A stretch of 64,000 bases of DNA, taken from positions 1,116,001 through 1,180,000 of the forward strand of contig NZ_CAJGYT010000001.1 of NCBI RefSeq assembly GCF_904846035.1, given 5' to 3'. The stretch comes from Psychrobacter aestuarii (lineage in GTDB: Bacteria; Pseudomonadota; Gammaproteobacteria; Pseudomonadales; Moraxellaceae). Below the pieces are notes generated by a model. It was given only the letters and a program-made list of their open reading frames with translations, did not search any database and was not told where the DNA came from. Positions 46,610 to 56,143 of the stretch are shown here, piece by piece; positions within the stretch are counted from its first letter, which is position 1, and each line of letters begins with the position of its first letter. Made by a program: the position numbers and the translations under genes.

Positions 46610-48277
46610 ATGGCAAAAGACCCTGAGACTTCCAACAGCACTGTGCCTGATACGGTGACCTTTGCACTTGCCCAAGCTCATTTTTTGGTGGGCGACATCA
46701 GCGCCAATACCCAAAAAATGCGCACATTAGCGCTCGAAGCGCGTGAGCAAGGTGCGGATGTGATTGTCTTTCCTGAGCTTGCCCTACTCGGTTACCCGCC
46801 CCAAGATTTGCTTTTGCGCCCAAGCCTGTCAGGTCGCGTCAAAAGCGCGCTTGCTTCCTTGAGCGATATTGACGATATCGTCATGATTATCGGCTATCCA
46901 CACGTTGACCATCATGGCACGTTTAACTCAGCGGCTATCTTGTATAACGGACAGCAAAAAGGCTTTTATCACAAGCAGTCCCTGCCCAACTATGGCGTGT
47001 TTGATGAGCGTCGCTACTTTGACAAAGGGCGCAATCAGGTGTTGTTTGACTATAAAGGCATCACTATCGGTCTGCTGATTTGTGAAGACTTGTGGCAAGA
47101 AGCGCCTATGAAAGCGCTAAAAGAGCAAGGCGCGGACATGGTGGTCAGCCTAAATGCTTCGCCCTTTGAAACCGACAAGCAAGAAGCGCGTAAAGCCATC
47201 CTTGCCAAGCGCAGCCGCGAGCATCAGTTGCCTGTGCTGTATGTCAATGCGGTGGGCGGTCAAGATGACCTTGTGTTCGATGGTGGCTCGCTGGTGGTAC
47301 AAGCCGATGGCAGCATCGCGCACGAAGCACCGCGCTTTTTAAATCACTTATTGCTCGCCCGCCTTGATGTCAAAGCGCGTCAGTTCGACACGCAAGCCAA
47401 AGCGCCACTGTCACTGAGCGCTGAGTCTGAGATGTATCAAGCATTGGTCGTCGGTCTGCGTGACTACGTCAATCATTCAGGCTTTGGCGGGGTGATTGTT
47501 GGTCTATCAGGCGGTATTGATTCTGCGCTGACCCTATGCGTGGCGGTCGATGCACTTGGCGCAGACAAGGTCTATGCGGTGATGATGCCGTATGAGTACA
47601 CCTCGCAAATCAGCTTGGAAGACGCGCAAGCGCAAGCACGTCGCCTGAATGTCTCCTACACTGTGTGCCCGATTTTTGATGCGGTAGAAGGCATTCGCCA
47701 TACGCTTGCGCCGTTATTTAATGAGTCGCCTGCCGACACCACCGAAGAGAATATCCAAGCGCGTGCGCGCGGGGTGATTTTGATGGCGCTGTCCAACAAG
47801 TTTGGTCATTTGGTCATCACCACAGGCAACAAATCTGAGCTGGCGGTTGGCTATGCCACCTTGTACGGCGATATGGCGGGCGGCTTTGACGTCCTAAAAG
47901 ATGTGTACAAAACCCAAGTCTATGCGCTTGCCAATTACCGCAACCGCTTAGAAGACACGCCTGTGATTCCTGAGCGCGTCATTACCCGTCCGCCATCAGC
48001 CGAGCTGCGTCCTGACCAAAAAGACCAAGACAGCTTGCCTGATTATGATGTGCTAGATGGTATTTTAAGACTGTATATCGACGAAGATTTGAGCTATCAA
48101 GACATCGTGGACAAAGGCTTTGATGCGGAGATGGTCGCCAAAACCATCAAGATGGTCGATAACAACGAATACAAGCGTCTGCAATCTGCTATCGGTACCA
48201 AAATCAGTCATCGCGCCTTTGGTCGTGAGCGCCGTTACCCCTTGGTAAACAAGTGGTCTGTTAAGGCTGACGTTTAA
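46610..48277 (+). CDS. nadE: Glutamine-dependent NAD+ synthetase NadE
   Basis: About 555 residues. The N-terminal nitrilase-type glutaminase domain (1-270) has the triad Glu-Lys-Cys in FPELALLGYPPQDL, YHKQSLPNYGVFDE and LLICEDLWQEA. The C-terminal synthetase domain begins GLSGGIDSALTL (about 303), the ATP pyrophosphatase P-loop, and continues with TTGNKSELAVGYATLYGDMAGG. It makes NAD from deamido-NAD using ammonia channelled from glutamine. ATG 46610 with TAGGAA nine bases upstream was chosen over the frame start at 46562. Confidence 0.95.
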   Translation: MAKDPETSNSTVPDTVTFALAQAHFLVGDISANTQKMRTLALEAREQGADVIVFPELALLGYPPQDLLLRPSLSGRVKSALASLSDIDDIVMIIGYPHVDHHGTFNSAAILYNGQQKGFYHKQSLPNYGVFDERRYFDKGRNQVLFDYKGITIGLLICEDLWQEAPMKALKEQGADMVVSLNASPFETDKQEARKAILAKRSREHQLPVLYVNAVGGQDDLVFDGGSLVVQADGSIAHEAPRFLNHLLLARLDVKARQFDTQAKAPLSLSAESEMYQALVVGLRDYVNHSGFGGVIVGLSGGIDSALTLCVAVDALGADKVYAVMMPYEYTSQISLEDAQAQARRLNVSYTVCPIFDAVEGIRHTLAPLFNESPADTTEENIQARARGVILMALSNKFGHLVITTGNKSELAVGYATLYGDMAGGFDVLKDVYKTQVYALANYRNRLEDTPVIPERVITRPPSAELRPDQKDQDSLPDYDVLDGILRLYIDEDLSYQDIVDKGFDAEMVAKTIKMVDNNEYKRLQSAIGTKISHRAFGRERRYPLVNKWSVKADV

Positions 48278-48712
48278 GGGTACCTTAAGGGCTGCGGCTG
48301 GATAATCGCCGCTTGATCGACTTGATAAGAAAAGAAGCATAAAAAGCTGAGTGTCTTGCTCAGCTTTTTTGGTGCGTGTGACGCGCCTTTGCGCGACCAA
48401 TTATTTGCAATAATTCGTTAAAGATATTTTTCAAACGCGGCGCTGGATAAGCCATGCGCCGCCACAACGCAGCCTCTATCCGCCCTTTTTTATGGTGAGA
48501 CGGTAGCCCTCGTCTACGCGCTCATCCCAGCTCGCCGCTATTTTGCGTATTGCCTTAACCAAACATCCCCTTGCTTTGGGGAGGTATGACTCACGATTGA
48601 CCTATCACGCCAACGCCGCGCAGCCCACTTAGCCTCACTTTACTGCCGCCTCAATATGTGCGCGCAGTAACCCCGTTAACCAACAACCGACCCCTTTTTT
48701 TTCGAGTATCTC
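48278..48712. other. Intergenic region nadE - CNNM/CBS gene
   Basis: 435 bases; holds the nadE terminator and then about 340 bases without a gene or structure that I could recognise. Confidence 0.5.
48341..48370 (+). terminator. Terminator after nadE
   Basis: Eleven-pair stem AAAAAGCTGAG / CTCAGCTTTTT with 7-base loop and T run. Confidence 0.88.
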
Positions 48713-49987
48713 ATGAGCTTGCTAACTGCTAGTATGTTTATCTTTTTTCTGATTGCCCTAAGTGCTCTAGTCTCCAGCTCCGAGCTGGCGCTTGCCTCCT
48801 CCCGTAAGATTAAGCTGCAAGTAATGGCCAAAGAAGGCGATGTCCGCGCCTTAGACGTGCTCAAAATGCAGGAGCACCCTGGCAGCTTTATCACGGTGGT
48901 ACAGGTCGCGCTCAATGCCGTTGCCATCTTGGCAGGGGCGATTGGTGAGTCGGCCATCAGTCCTTATTTGCAGCAGCTGTTCGGTCACGAAGCCCTCGCC
49001 TCTATCGTCTCTTTTGCCATCGTGACCAGTGTCTTTGTGCTGTTTGCCGATTTGATGCCCAAGCGTTTGGCGATGTCCAACTCCGAGCCTATCGCCGTCA
49101 AAGTCGTGCGCCCAATGATTTTTTTGATTTTTATTTTAAAGCCGATTATTTGGGTGTTCGATGGCGCGGCGAACTTAATTTTTAAAGGCTTAGGTATTTC
49201 GACAGTACGCCAAGACGACATGACTTCAGAGGACATCTATGCGGTCATGGACGCAGGCGCAGAAGCAGGCGTACTCAAGCAGCAAGAGCATCACCTGATT
49301 GAAAACATCTTTGAGATGCAAGAGCGTACCGTCACCTCCGTGATGAACCCGCGTGAGCACATTGTCTATTTTGACAGCCATGCGAGCACCACTGAGGTGG
49401 TTGAGGTGATGATTCGCCAGCCGCACAATAAGTTTTTGGTGTGTACCGACGATGACCTTGAGCAGATTATTGGCTATGTCGAGTCGCGCAGCTTTTTGGC
49501 GTCAGTGCTTGAAAAGCAAGAAGTCTGTATCACGGACAAGTCGCTGCTAAAGCCTGCGCTGTTTATCCCTGATACTTTGTCGTTATTTGAGGTCTTAGAG
49601 ACGTTTAAATCCACGGGCGCAGATTTTGCGGTGATTGTGAATGAGTATGCACTGGTGGTCGGCGTGATTACGCTCAAAGACGTGATGAGCATCGTCATGG
49701 GTGAGCTTGTGACCCTAGAAGACCAGCTTATCGTCCAGCGCACGGACAACTCATGGCTGATTGATGGCATGACGCCGATTGAGGATGTGGTGCGCGCGCT
49801 TGGCATCGTCAATCTGCCGCACAGCCAAAACTACGAGACCATCAGCGGCTTTATGATGTTTATGCTGCGCAAAATCCCAAAAAAGACCGACACCATCGAG
49901 CATGCCAATTATCGCTTTGAGATTTTGGCAACCAACAACCTAAAAATCAATCAGCTGCTGGTGACCAAATTTGACGACGTGGTCTAA
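48713..49987 (+). CDS. CNNM/CBS domain membrane protein (hemolysin/CorB family)
   Basis: 424 residues. Residues 1-150 form the DUF21/CNNM membrane domain (SALVSSSELALASSRKIKL, NAVAILAGAIGESAI), followed by two CBS domains (about 205-330: VTSVMNPREHIVYFD and VVGVITLKDVMSIVMGEL) and a C-terminal CorC/HlyC domain (DNSWLIDGMTPIEDVVRALG). Related proteins (CorB, YtfL) are linked to magnesium or other ion export; the old hemolysin name is not reliable. No clear ribosome binding site. Confidence 0.9.
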   Translation: MSLLTASMFIFFLIALSALVSSSELALASSRKIKLQVMAKEGDVRALDVLKMQEHPGSFITVVQVALNAVAILAGAIGESAISPYLQQLFGHEALASIVSFAIVTSVFVLFADLMPKRLAMSNSEPIAVKVVRPMIFLIFILKPIIWVFDGAANLIFKGLGISTVRQDDMTSEDIYAVMDAGAEAGVLKQQEHHLIENIFEMQERTVTSVMNPREHIVYFDSHASTTEVVEVMIRQPHNKFLVCTDDDLEQIIGYVESRSFLASVLEKQEVCITDKSLLKPALFIPDTLSLFEVLETFKSTGADFAVIVNEYALVVGVITLKDVMSIVMGELVTLEDQLIVQRTDNSWLIDGMTPIEDVVRALGIVNLPHSQNYETISGFMMFMLRKIPKKTDTIEHANYRFEILATNNLKINQLLVTKFDDVV

Positions 49988-50017
49988 CGACAGGGTTTGA
50001 TGCGCTGACCTACATTG

Positions 50018-50728
50018 CTAGTCACGCGCCCCAAAAATCGCGCTACCGACCCGCACCATGGTTGAGCCGTGCGCAATCGCCGCCTGCATGTCCCCACTCA
50101 TACCCATACTGAGCGTGTCCCAATCGGTCAGCTCAGGGTAGCGCGCTTTTATATCATCGAACAGTGCCTGCGTGCGCACAAAGGCATCGGTGCTGTCGGT
50201 GGCTGGGATAATCATCAAGCCGCGTAATCTTAAGCGCTCATAGTCCTTAACCGCTGCGACCAGCTCGGGCAGTGCCTCAGGCGTGCAGCCTGATTTGCTG
50301 TCCTCATCATCAATATTGACCTGTATCAAGACTTGCAGCGGTGGCAGCGCATCGGGGCGCTGGTCGTTTAAGCGCTTGGCAATAATGTCGCGCTCCAGCG
50401 TTTGTACCCAATCAAAATGCTCGGCAATGTCGCGGGTCTTATTGCGCTGGATGTGTCCGATATAGTGCCACGTGATGGCGTCTTTCGCTTTATATTCTGC
50501 CAGTGCGTTTATTTTTTCTAGGGCTTCTTGCAGATAGTTTTCGCCAAAGTCGCGCTGCCCCGCGTGTATAAGCTCGCGTATCATCTCGCTGGGCTTGGTC
50601 TTTGAGACCGCGAGCAAGGTGACGTCTTGGCGGGCATGGTTTTGGGTTTTGGCGTCGTTGATTTTATCTTTGGTGCGCTGCCAGTGCTGCAGCAAGGGGC
50701 TGTCGGTCATGGTTGTCTCGTATGTCAT
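50018..50728 (-). CDS. yggS: Pyridoxal phosphate homeostasis protein (YggS/PLPBP)
   Basis: 236 residues, single-domain PLP-binding barrel. The PLP lysine is in LLAVSKTKPSEMI (about 42-54). FGENYLQEALEKI, WHYIGHIQRNKT, VQTLERDIIAKRLN and LSMGMSGDMQAAIAHGSTMVRVGSAIFG are the complete set of family marks. It buffers free PLP and has no known enzymatic turnover. It lies directly upstream of and divergent from pilT, the conserved order in many gammaproteobacteria. Start at 50728 or six codons later (50710). Confidence 0.93.
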   Translation of the reverse strand: MTYETTMTDSPLLQHWQRTKDKINDAKTQNHARQDVTLLAVSKTKPSEMIRELIHAGQRDFGENYLQEALEKINALAEYKAKDAITWHYIGHIQRNKTRDIAEHFDWVQTLERDIIAKRLNDQRPDALPPLQVLIQVNIDDEDSKSGCTPEALPELVAAVKDYERLRLRGLMIIPATDSTDAFVRTQALFDDIKARYPELTDWDTLSMGMSGDMQAAIAHGSTMVRVGSAIFGARD

Positions 50729-50936
50729 GATTGTCGTTAGAGTCAGTGCGGCAGTATGCGAGAAGCAGCGCCGCCATAGTGAACAAAGTTTTTTTACTTA
50801 ATCTACATGATTGATGGTGAAAGCCTGAAGGTCTTGTTATTATATTTGTATGGTCACACGCCCCACCGTTTTTAGCGTGCTGCGGTGGTAACCATCAGCC
50901 ATCATTGTTGATTTATATTCAAAGGAATGTCCCATC

Positions 50937-51992
50937 ATGTCTGAAAAAAGCACATTGAGTATTGAAGATTTACTGCGCTTTACGGTCAAGCACAATGCGT
51001 CAGATTTACATATTTCAGCGGGTATGCCTGCGATGATTCGTGTCGATGGTGAGATGACGCGCATCAATATGCCGACCATGAGTCACAAAGTGGTGCATCA
51101 GCTGATTTACGATATCATGAATGACAAGCAGCGTGCAGACTTTGAGGAATTTTTTGAGACGGATTTTTCGTTTGAGATTCCCAATCTGGCGCGTTTTCGT
51201 GTCAACGCCTTTAACCAAAATCGCGGCGCAGGCGCAGTGTTTCGTACCATTCCCTCCAAAGTCTTGACCATGGAAGACTTGGGCATGGGCGATGTCTTTA
51301 AGCGCATCTCTGACTTTAAGCGCGGCGTGGTCTTGGTCACAGGACCGACAGGCTCAGGCAAATCCACCAGCCTTGCGGCAATGATTAATTATATCAACGA
51401 GACGCGAAAAGAGCACATCTTAACCATCGAAGACCCCATCGAATTCGTACACGAATCCAAAAAGAGCCTGATTAACCAGCGCGAGGTACACCGCCATACT
51501 TTGGGCTTTGAGCCTGCGCTACGCTCAGCGCTGCGTGAAGACCCTGACGTGATTTTGGTCGGCGAGATGCGTGACCTTGAGACCATTCGTCTTGCTTTGA
51601 CGGCGGCAGAAACGGGACACTTAGTGTTCGGCACGTTGCACACCAGCTCAGCGGCAAAGACCATTGACCGTGTGATTGACGTGTTCCCAGCGGCTGAAAA
51701 AGACATGATTCGCGCCATGCTCTCAGAGTCGCTACAAGCGGTCGTCTCGCAAACACTGCTCAAGCGCCAAACGGGCGGACGTGTGGCGGCGCACGAAATC
51801 ATGCTCGGCACGCCCGCTATTCGTAACTTGATTCGTGAAAACAAAATCGCGCAGATGTATTCTGCGATTCAGACGGGCGCGGGTGATGGCATGATTACCC
51901 TTGACCAGACCCTAAAAAATCTGGTCGCTAAAGGCACCATCAGCAAAGACTCGGCGCGTCCTTATGCCAAGCAGCCCGACGCCTTTTTATAA
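50937..51992 (+). CDS. pilT: Type IV pilus retraction ATPase PilT
   Basis: 351 residues. Walker A GPTGSGKSTSLAAM (about 135), the Asp box and Walker B VILVGEMRDLETIRLA (about 200), His box HLVFGTLHTSSAAKTIDR, and the PilT-specific AIRNLIRENK near the C-terminus. It powers pilus retraction, needed for twitching and DNA uptake. N-terminal LLRFTVKHNASDLHIS is also typical. AAAGGA lies upstream of the ATG. Forms an operon with pilU. Confidence 0.96.
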   Translation: MSEKSTLSIEDLLRFTVKHNASDLHISAGMPAMIRVDGEMTRINMPTMSHKVVHQLIYDIMNDKQRADFEEFFETDFSFEIPNLARFRVNAFNQNRGAGAVFRTIPSKVLTMEDLGMGDVFKRISDFKRGVVLVTGPTGSGKSTSLAAMINYINETRKEHILTIEDPIEFVHESKKSLINQREVHRHTLGFEPALRSALREDPDVILVGEMRDLETIRLALTAAETGHLVFGTLHTSSAAKTIDRVIDVFPAAEKDMIRAMLSESLQAVVSQTLLKRQTGGRVAAHEIMLGTPAIRNLIRENKIAQMYSAIQTGAGDGMITLDQTLKNLVAKGTISKDSARPYAKQPDAFL

Positions 51993-52077
51993 CCCCTAAG
52001 CGCATGGACAGCGCGCAAGCACAACGACATATCAGTCATACGCGAAGTGATTACTAAGGATAATAGGTAGGTGCGTT

Positions 52078-53199
52078 ATGGATTTTGACAAGTTATTACA
52101 ACTGATGATTAAAAAGAACGGCTCGGATTTGTTTATCACAGCCGATGTGGCACCTTCTATGAAGGTGCATGGACAGATTTTGCCCGTTGGCAAAGTACCG
52201 CTGACCCCAGAGCAAAGCATGGCACTGGTCAAGAGCATCATGACCAAAGAGCAGCGCGAAGAGTTTGAAACCACCAATGAGTGTCAGTTTGCCATCTCAG
52301 ACCGCGCGCAGACCGCCCGCTTTCGCGTCAGCGCCTTTATGCAGCGCGACATGGCGGGCATGATTTTGCGGAAAATTGAAAATAAAATCCCAACGGTAGA
52401 AGAGCTGCGCTTGCCGCCCATCTTAAAAGAGCTGGCGATGAAAAAGCGCGGCATTATTCTGCTGGTCGGCGCGACAGGAACGGGTAAATCCACCACCCTC
52501 GCCTCAATGATTGGCTATCGCAACCAGCATTCGCACGGGCACATCATCACCATCGAAGACCCCATCGAGTTTGTGCATAAGCACAAAGGCTGCATCATCA
52601 CTCAGCGTGAGGTGGGCATTGATACTTTATCGTTTGAAGCAGGGCTAAAAAACACCCTGCGCCAAGCGCCTGACGTGATTTTGATTGGTGAGATTCGTAA
52701 CCGCGAGGTCATGAACTACGCCATTCAGTATGCCGAGACGGGGCATTTGGTGTTTGCTACCTTGCACGCCAACAACGCCAACCAAGCGATTGACCGTATC
52801 ATTCACTTCTTTGAAGCCGACCGTCACGGGCAGCTGTTTATGGACTTGTCCTTAAACCTGCAAGCCGTGATTGCCCAGCAGCTGATTCCGACGCCAGATG
52901 GCAAAAGCCGCCGCGCTGCCATTGAGATTTTGCTCAACTCACAGCTGATTGGTGACTATATCCGTAAGGGTGAGGTACACGAAATCAAAGCAGTGATGAC
53001 GCGCTCACGCGACAGCGGCATGCAGACCTTTGATCAGGCGCTGTTTGATTTGTATGAAAACGGCGAGATTACTTATCAAGACGCCATCACTCACGCCGAC
53101 TCGCCCAACGACTTGCGTCTGCAAATCAAGCTCAAAAGCAAGCACAAAGAGGGCAATCTGGACGAAGGCGCGGACAGCTTGTCTTTGGACATCAGCTAA
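52078..53199 (+). CDS. pilU: Type IV pilus retraction ATPase PilU
   Basis: 373 residues, PilT paralogue. Walker A GATGTGKSTTLASM (about 132), Walker B VILIGEIRNREVMNYA (about 200), HLVFATLHANNANQAIDRI. PilU lacks the AIRNLIRE motif and ends in an acidic tail (about 350-373). It assists PilT-dependent retraction. 85 bases after pilT with a strong AGGTAGGTG site. Confidence 0.95.
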   Translation: MDFDKLLQLMIKKNGSDLFITADVAPSMKVHGQILPVGKVPLTPEQSMALVKSIMTKEQREEFETTNECQFAISDRAQTARFRVSAFMQRDMAGMILRKIENKIPTVEELRLPPILKELAMKKRGIILLVGATGTGKSTTLASMIGYRNQHSHGHIITIEDPIEFVHKHKGCIITQREVGIDTLSFEAGLKNTLRQAPDVILIGEIRNREVMNYAIQYAETGHLVFATLHANNANQAIDRIIHFFEADRHGQLFMDLSLNLQAVIAQQLIPTPDGKSRRAAIEILLNSQLIGDYIRKGEVHEIKAVMTRSRDSGMQTFDQALFDLYENGEITYQDAITHADSPNDLRLQIKLKSKHKEGNLDEGADSLSLDIS

Positions 53200-53227
53200 T
53201 AGGTTCGTCTTAGCCTTATTTTTCATT

Positions 53228-53261
53228 AAAAAAAACAGCGCCCAAAGACGCTGTTTTTTTT
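53228..53261. terminator. Bidirectional terminator between pilU and fur
   Basis: Stem AAAAACAGCG / CGCTGTTTTT with an 8-base loop and flanking A and T runs between convergent genes. Confidence 0.88.
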
Positions 53262-53317
53262 GTGCTTGTGGTTTCAACAGGCTGTTTAAGCGCGCTTATT
53301 AAAACCAGATGCGTGCC

Positions 53318-53749
53318 TTATTTGGCGCTGTCACGGCAGGCTTGGTTACTACAGATGCCGTACAGTACCAGTGAGTGACCTGAGAGTTTAAAGTCATGCT
53401 CGGCGGCGACTTTTAACTGCTCTTCTTCGATGGTGTTGTTGTGAAACTCGATGATTTTGCCGCACACATCACACACCAAGTGGTCATGATGCTCATCTTG
53501 AGTGATTTCAAAGACCGACAAGTTGTTTTCAAAGTTGTGGCGCTCCACGATGCCTGCTTGCTCAAATTGCGTCAGCACGCGATACACGGTTGCCAGACCC
53601 ACATCTTCGCCTTGGTCAATCAGTGCTTTGTACACTTCTTCAGCGCTCATGTGGTGATGCTCAGCTTGCTCAAGCAGTTCTAAAATCTTGATGCGCGGCA
53701 AGGTCACCTTTAAACCTGCTTTTCTTAAATCTTGATTGGTAAAAGCCAT
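53318..53749 (-). CDS. fur: Ferric uptake regulator Fur
   Basis: 143 residues. N-terminal winged helix (LRKAGLKVTLPRIKILELL, GLATVYRVLTQFEQAGIVERH) and dimer domain with metal ligands HHDHLVCDVCGKIIEF and the second Cys pair CSNQAC near the end. It represses iron uptake genes when Fe(II) is bound. Divergent from bamE, as in Acinetobacter and Pseudomonas. Confidence 0.97.
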   Translation of the reverse strand: MAFTNQDLRKAGLKVTLPRIKILELLEQAEHHHMSAEEVYKALIDQGEDVGLATVYRVLTQFEQAGIVERHNFENNLSVFEITQDEHHDHLVCDVCGKIIEFHNNTIEEEQLKVAAEHDFKLSGHSLVLYGICSNQACRDSAK

Positions 53750-53800
53750 AATACCCCTTACGACGATGAACGTCTTATAAAATTAAGTGAATAAAAATAT

Positions 53801-53819
53801 GATTTGATTATGATTATTG
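53801..53819. promoter_or_regulatory. Possible Fur box upstream of fur
   Basis: GATTTGATTATGATTATTG, about 52 bases before the fur start. It contains two GATTAT hexamers and resembles a degenerate Fur box, which would fit autoregulation. The match is imperfect. Confidence 0.3.
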
Positions 53820-54020
53820 CCAACGGATGATATCTCAAAGACAACGTAGCCCGCGGATGATGATGCCTAAATCATAACGTATATTAACGGTGCTGTGGTA
53901 AAAATGTGGCAAATGGTAGGCAATGGACGGCAAATGACGTATCATCTGTCAGTGATTCTCAGTACGCTGGGCGACATGCCCCCGACTGCACCACTTTCAT
54001 TTTTTGTGAGTCCTCTTATC

Positions 54021-54416
54021 ATGCACAAGTCACTTACTTTACGCCCAACCCACCGCACTGTACGACATCTTGCGCTCACCGCTGCTTTGAGTGCGACTGT
54101 TGCCTTATCTGGCTGCTCTATGCTGAGCGTGTATAAGATTGATTTGCCGCAAGGAACGCCAATCACGCAAACCCAAGCCAGCAAATTGCGCGTGGGCATG
54201 AATCAAAATCAGGTACTCTACCTCTTGGGCAGCCCTGCCATCAAAGACACGCTCGCGCCGAACCGTTGGGACTATATCTACGATTATAAAGCAGGCACCG
54301 AAGGCAAACGCCTTGGCAAAGCCGATGTCGTCAACGCAAGCCAGCACCTGTCGGTCTACTTTGATGAGCGTGGTATCGTCACACGTATCGATGGCATCGA
54401 GACCCTGCCGCAGTAA
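54021..54416 (+). CDS. bamE: Outer-membrane assembly lipoprotein BamE (OmlA/SmpA)
   Basis: About 131 residues. Signal peptide with lipobox LSGC (ALSATVALSGC). The mature domain has the BamE pattern: YKIDLPQGTPITQ, LRVGMNQNQVLYLLGSPAIKD, NRWDYIYDYKAG and HLSVYFDERGIVTRIDG. BamE stabilises the BAM complex inserting beta-barrel proteins. ATG 54021 was chosen because it starts the signal peptide; the frame is open upstream to 53895. Confidence 0.93.
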   Translation: MHKSLTLRPTHRTVRHLALTAALSATVALSGCSMLSVYKIDLPQGTPITQTQASKLRVGMNQNQVLYLLGSPAIKDTLAPNRWDYIYDYKAGTEGKRLGKADVVNASQHLSVYFDERGIVTRIDGIETLPQ

Positions 54417-54476
54417 ATCTGTATTGGCACCTGACTGCCGTTATATCTTATCGTAAAATCGCCCTCTAAATAGCAC

Positions 54477-54508
54477 TGCGCCAGTCCTCGATAGACTGGC
54501 GCATTTTG
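54477..54508. terminator. Terminator between bamE and rnfH
   Basis: Perfect 10-bp stem TGCGCCAGTC / GACTGGCGCA with 7-base loop followed by TTTT. Confidence 0.82.
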
Positions 54509-54541
54509 TTGATGCTGTATGCTAAAGACACTCTAAAACGG

Positions 54542-54907
54542 CTACCTTTTTGATTTTTTAATGCGCGGTTTTCTGACATGTGGTTTTTTGGGCGGCGTTT
54601 TCGCTTTACGCTGTTTCATCGGGTCGGCTTCTAAAGAGCGATACACCTCGATGCGGTCAAACGGCTGTACGATGTAGCTTAATGGCTGCTTTTGCGCGTA
54701 AATCCCAACCCGCCAATGTTTGTTGTCTGGCGTATCAAGCATACGCACCGTCTCACACCATGCGCCCAAATCTGTAAAGCGCGCAAGCCAGCCTGCATCC
54801 TTTAGCACCGTATAGATACTGCTGCCCGTCGGTACTTGCAGCACTTCGTAATGCTGCGTCAGCGCATCTTCGGCATACGCCAGATAAATGGTGATTAGCC
54901 GATCCAC
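54542..54907 (-). CDS. rnfH: RnfH family ubiquitin-like protein
   Basis: About 121 residues from GTG 54907: RLITIYLAYAEDALTQHYEVLQVPTGSSIYTVLKD in pieces, AWCETVRMLDTPDNKHWRVGIYAQK, and PFDRIEVYRSLEADPMKQRK are RnfH/UPF0125 marks. It is a beta-grasp protein of unknown function usually next to smpB-ratA or bamE. The C-terminus is Lys/Arg-rich. Start: GTG at 54907 overlaps the previous gene by 13 bases and gives the conserved N-terminus; an ATG at 54976 lies deep inside that gene. Confidence 0.85.
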   Translation of the reverse strand: MDRLITIYLAYAEDALTQHYEVLQVPTGSSIYTVLKDAGWLARFTDLGAWCETVRMLDTPDNKHWRVGIYAQKQPLSYIVQPFDRIEVYRSLEADPMKQRKAKTPPKKPHVRKPRIKKSKR

Positions 54908-55998
54908 GTCATACCCCAGCCAATCAGCGCCAAGACCAATGCCAAGGGCACAATCAAGCGAATGGCGATGCGCCATAGGTTGTACAGCCCTTCATTGCTA
55001 AAGTTTAATGACTTGCGTAAGTGACTGATTTTCATCTGCCACCCTGCAAAGACGGACAAGAGTAGCGCTGCGATACTGCTGACTACCACTAAGATACCCG
55101 CGAGCCATGCATCAGGTACGACCGCGACCAGCAACAGCGCGATGATAAGCACCGCCACCATACTGAGCAAAATCCCAAAACGGTGCGCCAACTGCTGCGC
55201 AGCGTAATGCAGCAAATACCCTGCTACGAATACCACACCCGCGCCATAGAGCAGCTGAGCAATCGGCGGCATACTTATGCTGCTCATACCGAGCGCCACG
55301 CCGCCTGCGACCACCTGTAAGCCCCAAATCGGCAGCACTTGCTTGCTCGCACGTAGGCTACGCGTGCCGTCCTCACCTTGACGCACACCTGTGAACCAAT
55401 ACAGACCGGTACCTGCGCCGACACTCACAAGCGCCAAGGCCACCGCACGCGCCCACTCGCCAAGGCTAACGCCTGTGAAGGCAAAGTTGATTTGTGGCAA
55501 TCCTTGTACGGCGCCAAAGATAAGACCGAGCAGCATCAGCCCAAGTCCGATAGGCAGCGGCGTCACACCAAGCAGACTGAGCAATACCGCAATGACCACC
55601 AGCCCCATCGACAGCGCAAACGGCATGACATCGGGTGCCATCTGCATACTGCTTAGCGCTTGCAGCATATGCATAGACGCGCCTGAGATGACCAAAGCGG
55701 CAATCACAATCGCCACGAGCGCGGCAAGCCAACCAAAGCTGCGCCACAGCGGACTGGCATCCGCCTCACGGGTCAATGTCTGCATTCCTGCCACAGGCGC
55801 AGCGCTGCTGCGATAAGCCAAGGCAATCTCCGCATAGACCATCGGCAGGGCGACCAGTATCATCGCCCCAAGCCACAACAGCCAAAAGTCAATCTCGCCG
55901 ATACTGACAGGGGCAAACCAGCGAAACAGCAACAACGGCAAGAGCGCGGCGACAAAATAAGCGGCATAGCGAACCATCATAATCTTCATCCAAACCAT
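54895..55998 (-). CDS. Short NSS-like (sodium symporter fold) membrane protein
   Basis: 367 residues, about ten membrane helices. SLGEWARAVALALVSVGAGTGLYWFTG (about 176-202, in parts) resembles the NSS motif A-FFSLSLG-G, and LSVFAGWQMKISHLRK near the end resembles the last NSS helices. Typical NSS proteins have 440-500 residues and an N-terminal sodium site motif (WRFP), which is not visible here, so this is a divergent or reduced member and transport activity is uncertain. It overlaps rnfH. Three further in-frame ATGs follow within the first nine codons. Confidence 0.65.
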   Translation of the reverse strand: MVWMKIMMVRYAAYFVAALLPLLLFRWFAPVSIGEIDFWLLWLGAMILVALPMVYAEIALAYRSSAAPVAGMQTLTREADASPLWRSFGWLAALVAIVIAALVISGASMHMLQALSSMQMAPDVMPFALSMGLVVIAVLLSLLGVTPLPIGLGLMLLGLIFGAVQGLPQINFAFTGVSLGEWARAVALALVSVGAGTGLYWFTGVRQGEDGTRSLRASKQVLPIWGLQVVAGGVALGMSSISMPPIAQLLYGAGVVFVAGYLLHYAAQQLAHRFGILLSMVAVLIIALLLVAVVPDAWLAGILVVVSSIAALLLSVFAGWQMKISHLRKSLNFSNEGLYNLWRIAIRLIVPLALVLALIGWGMTWIG

Positions 55999-56077
55999 CT
56001 ATAATAAATAATGAATACGTACATAACGATCAGCCTACTGCCTTATTATACAGGCATTTCACCAAGCACCAATTATG

Positions 56078-56103
56078 AAAAAACCCCGAAATCGGGGTCT
56101 TAT
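56078..56103 (-). terminator. Terminator after cytochrome c4
   Basis: On the minus strand ACCCCGA TT TCGGGGT followed by six Ts. Confidence 0.85.
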
Positions 56104-56143
56104 CATCGCACTAGGCAGTCGTATCAGAATGCTGAATGACAGC

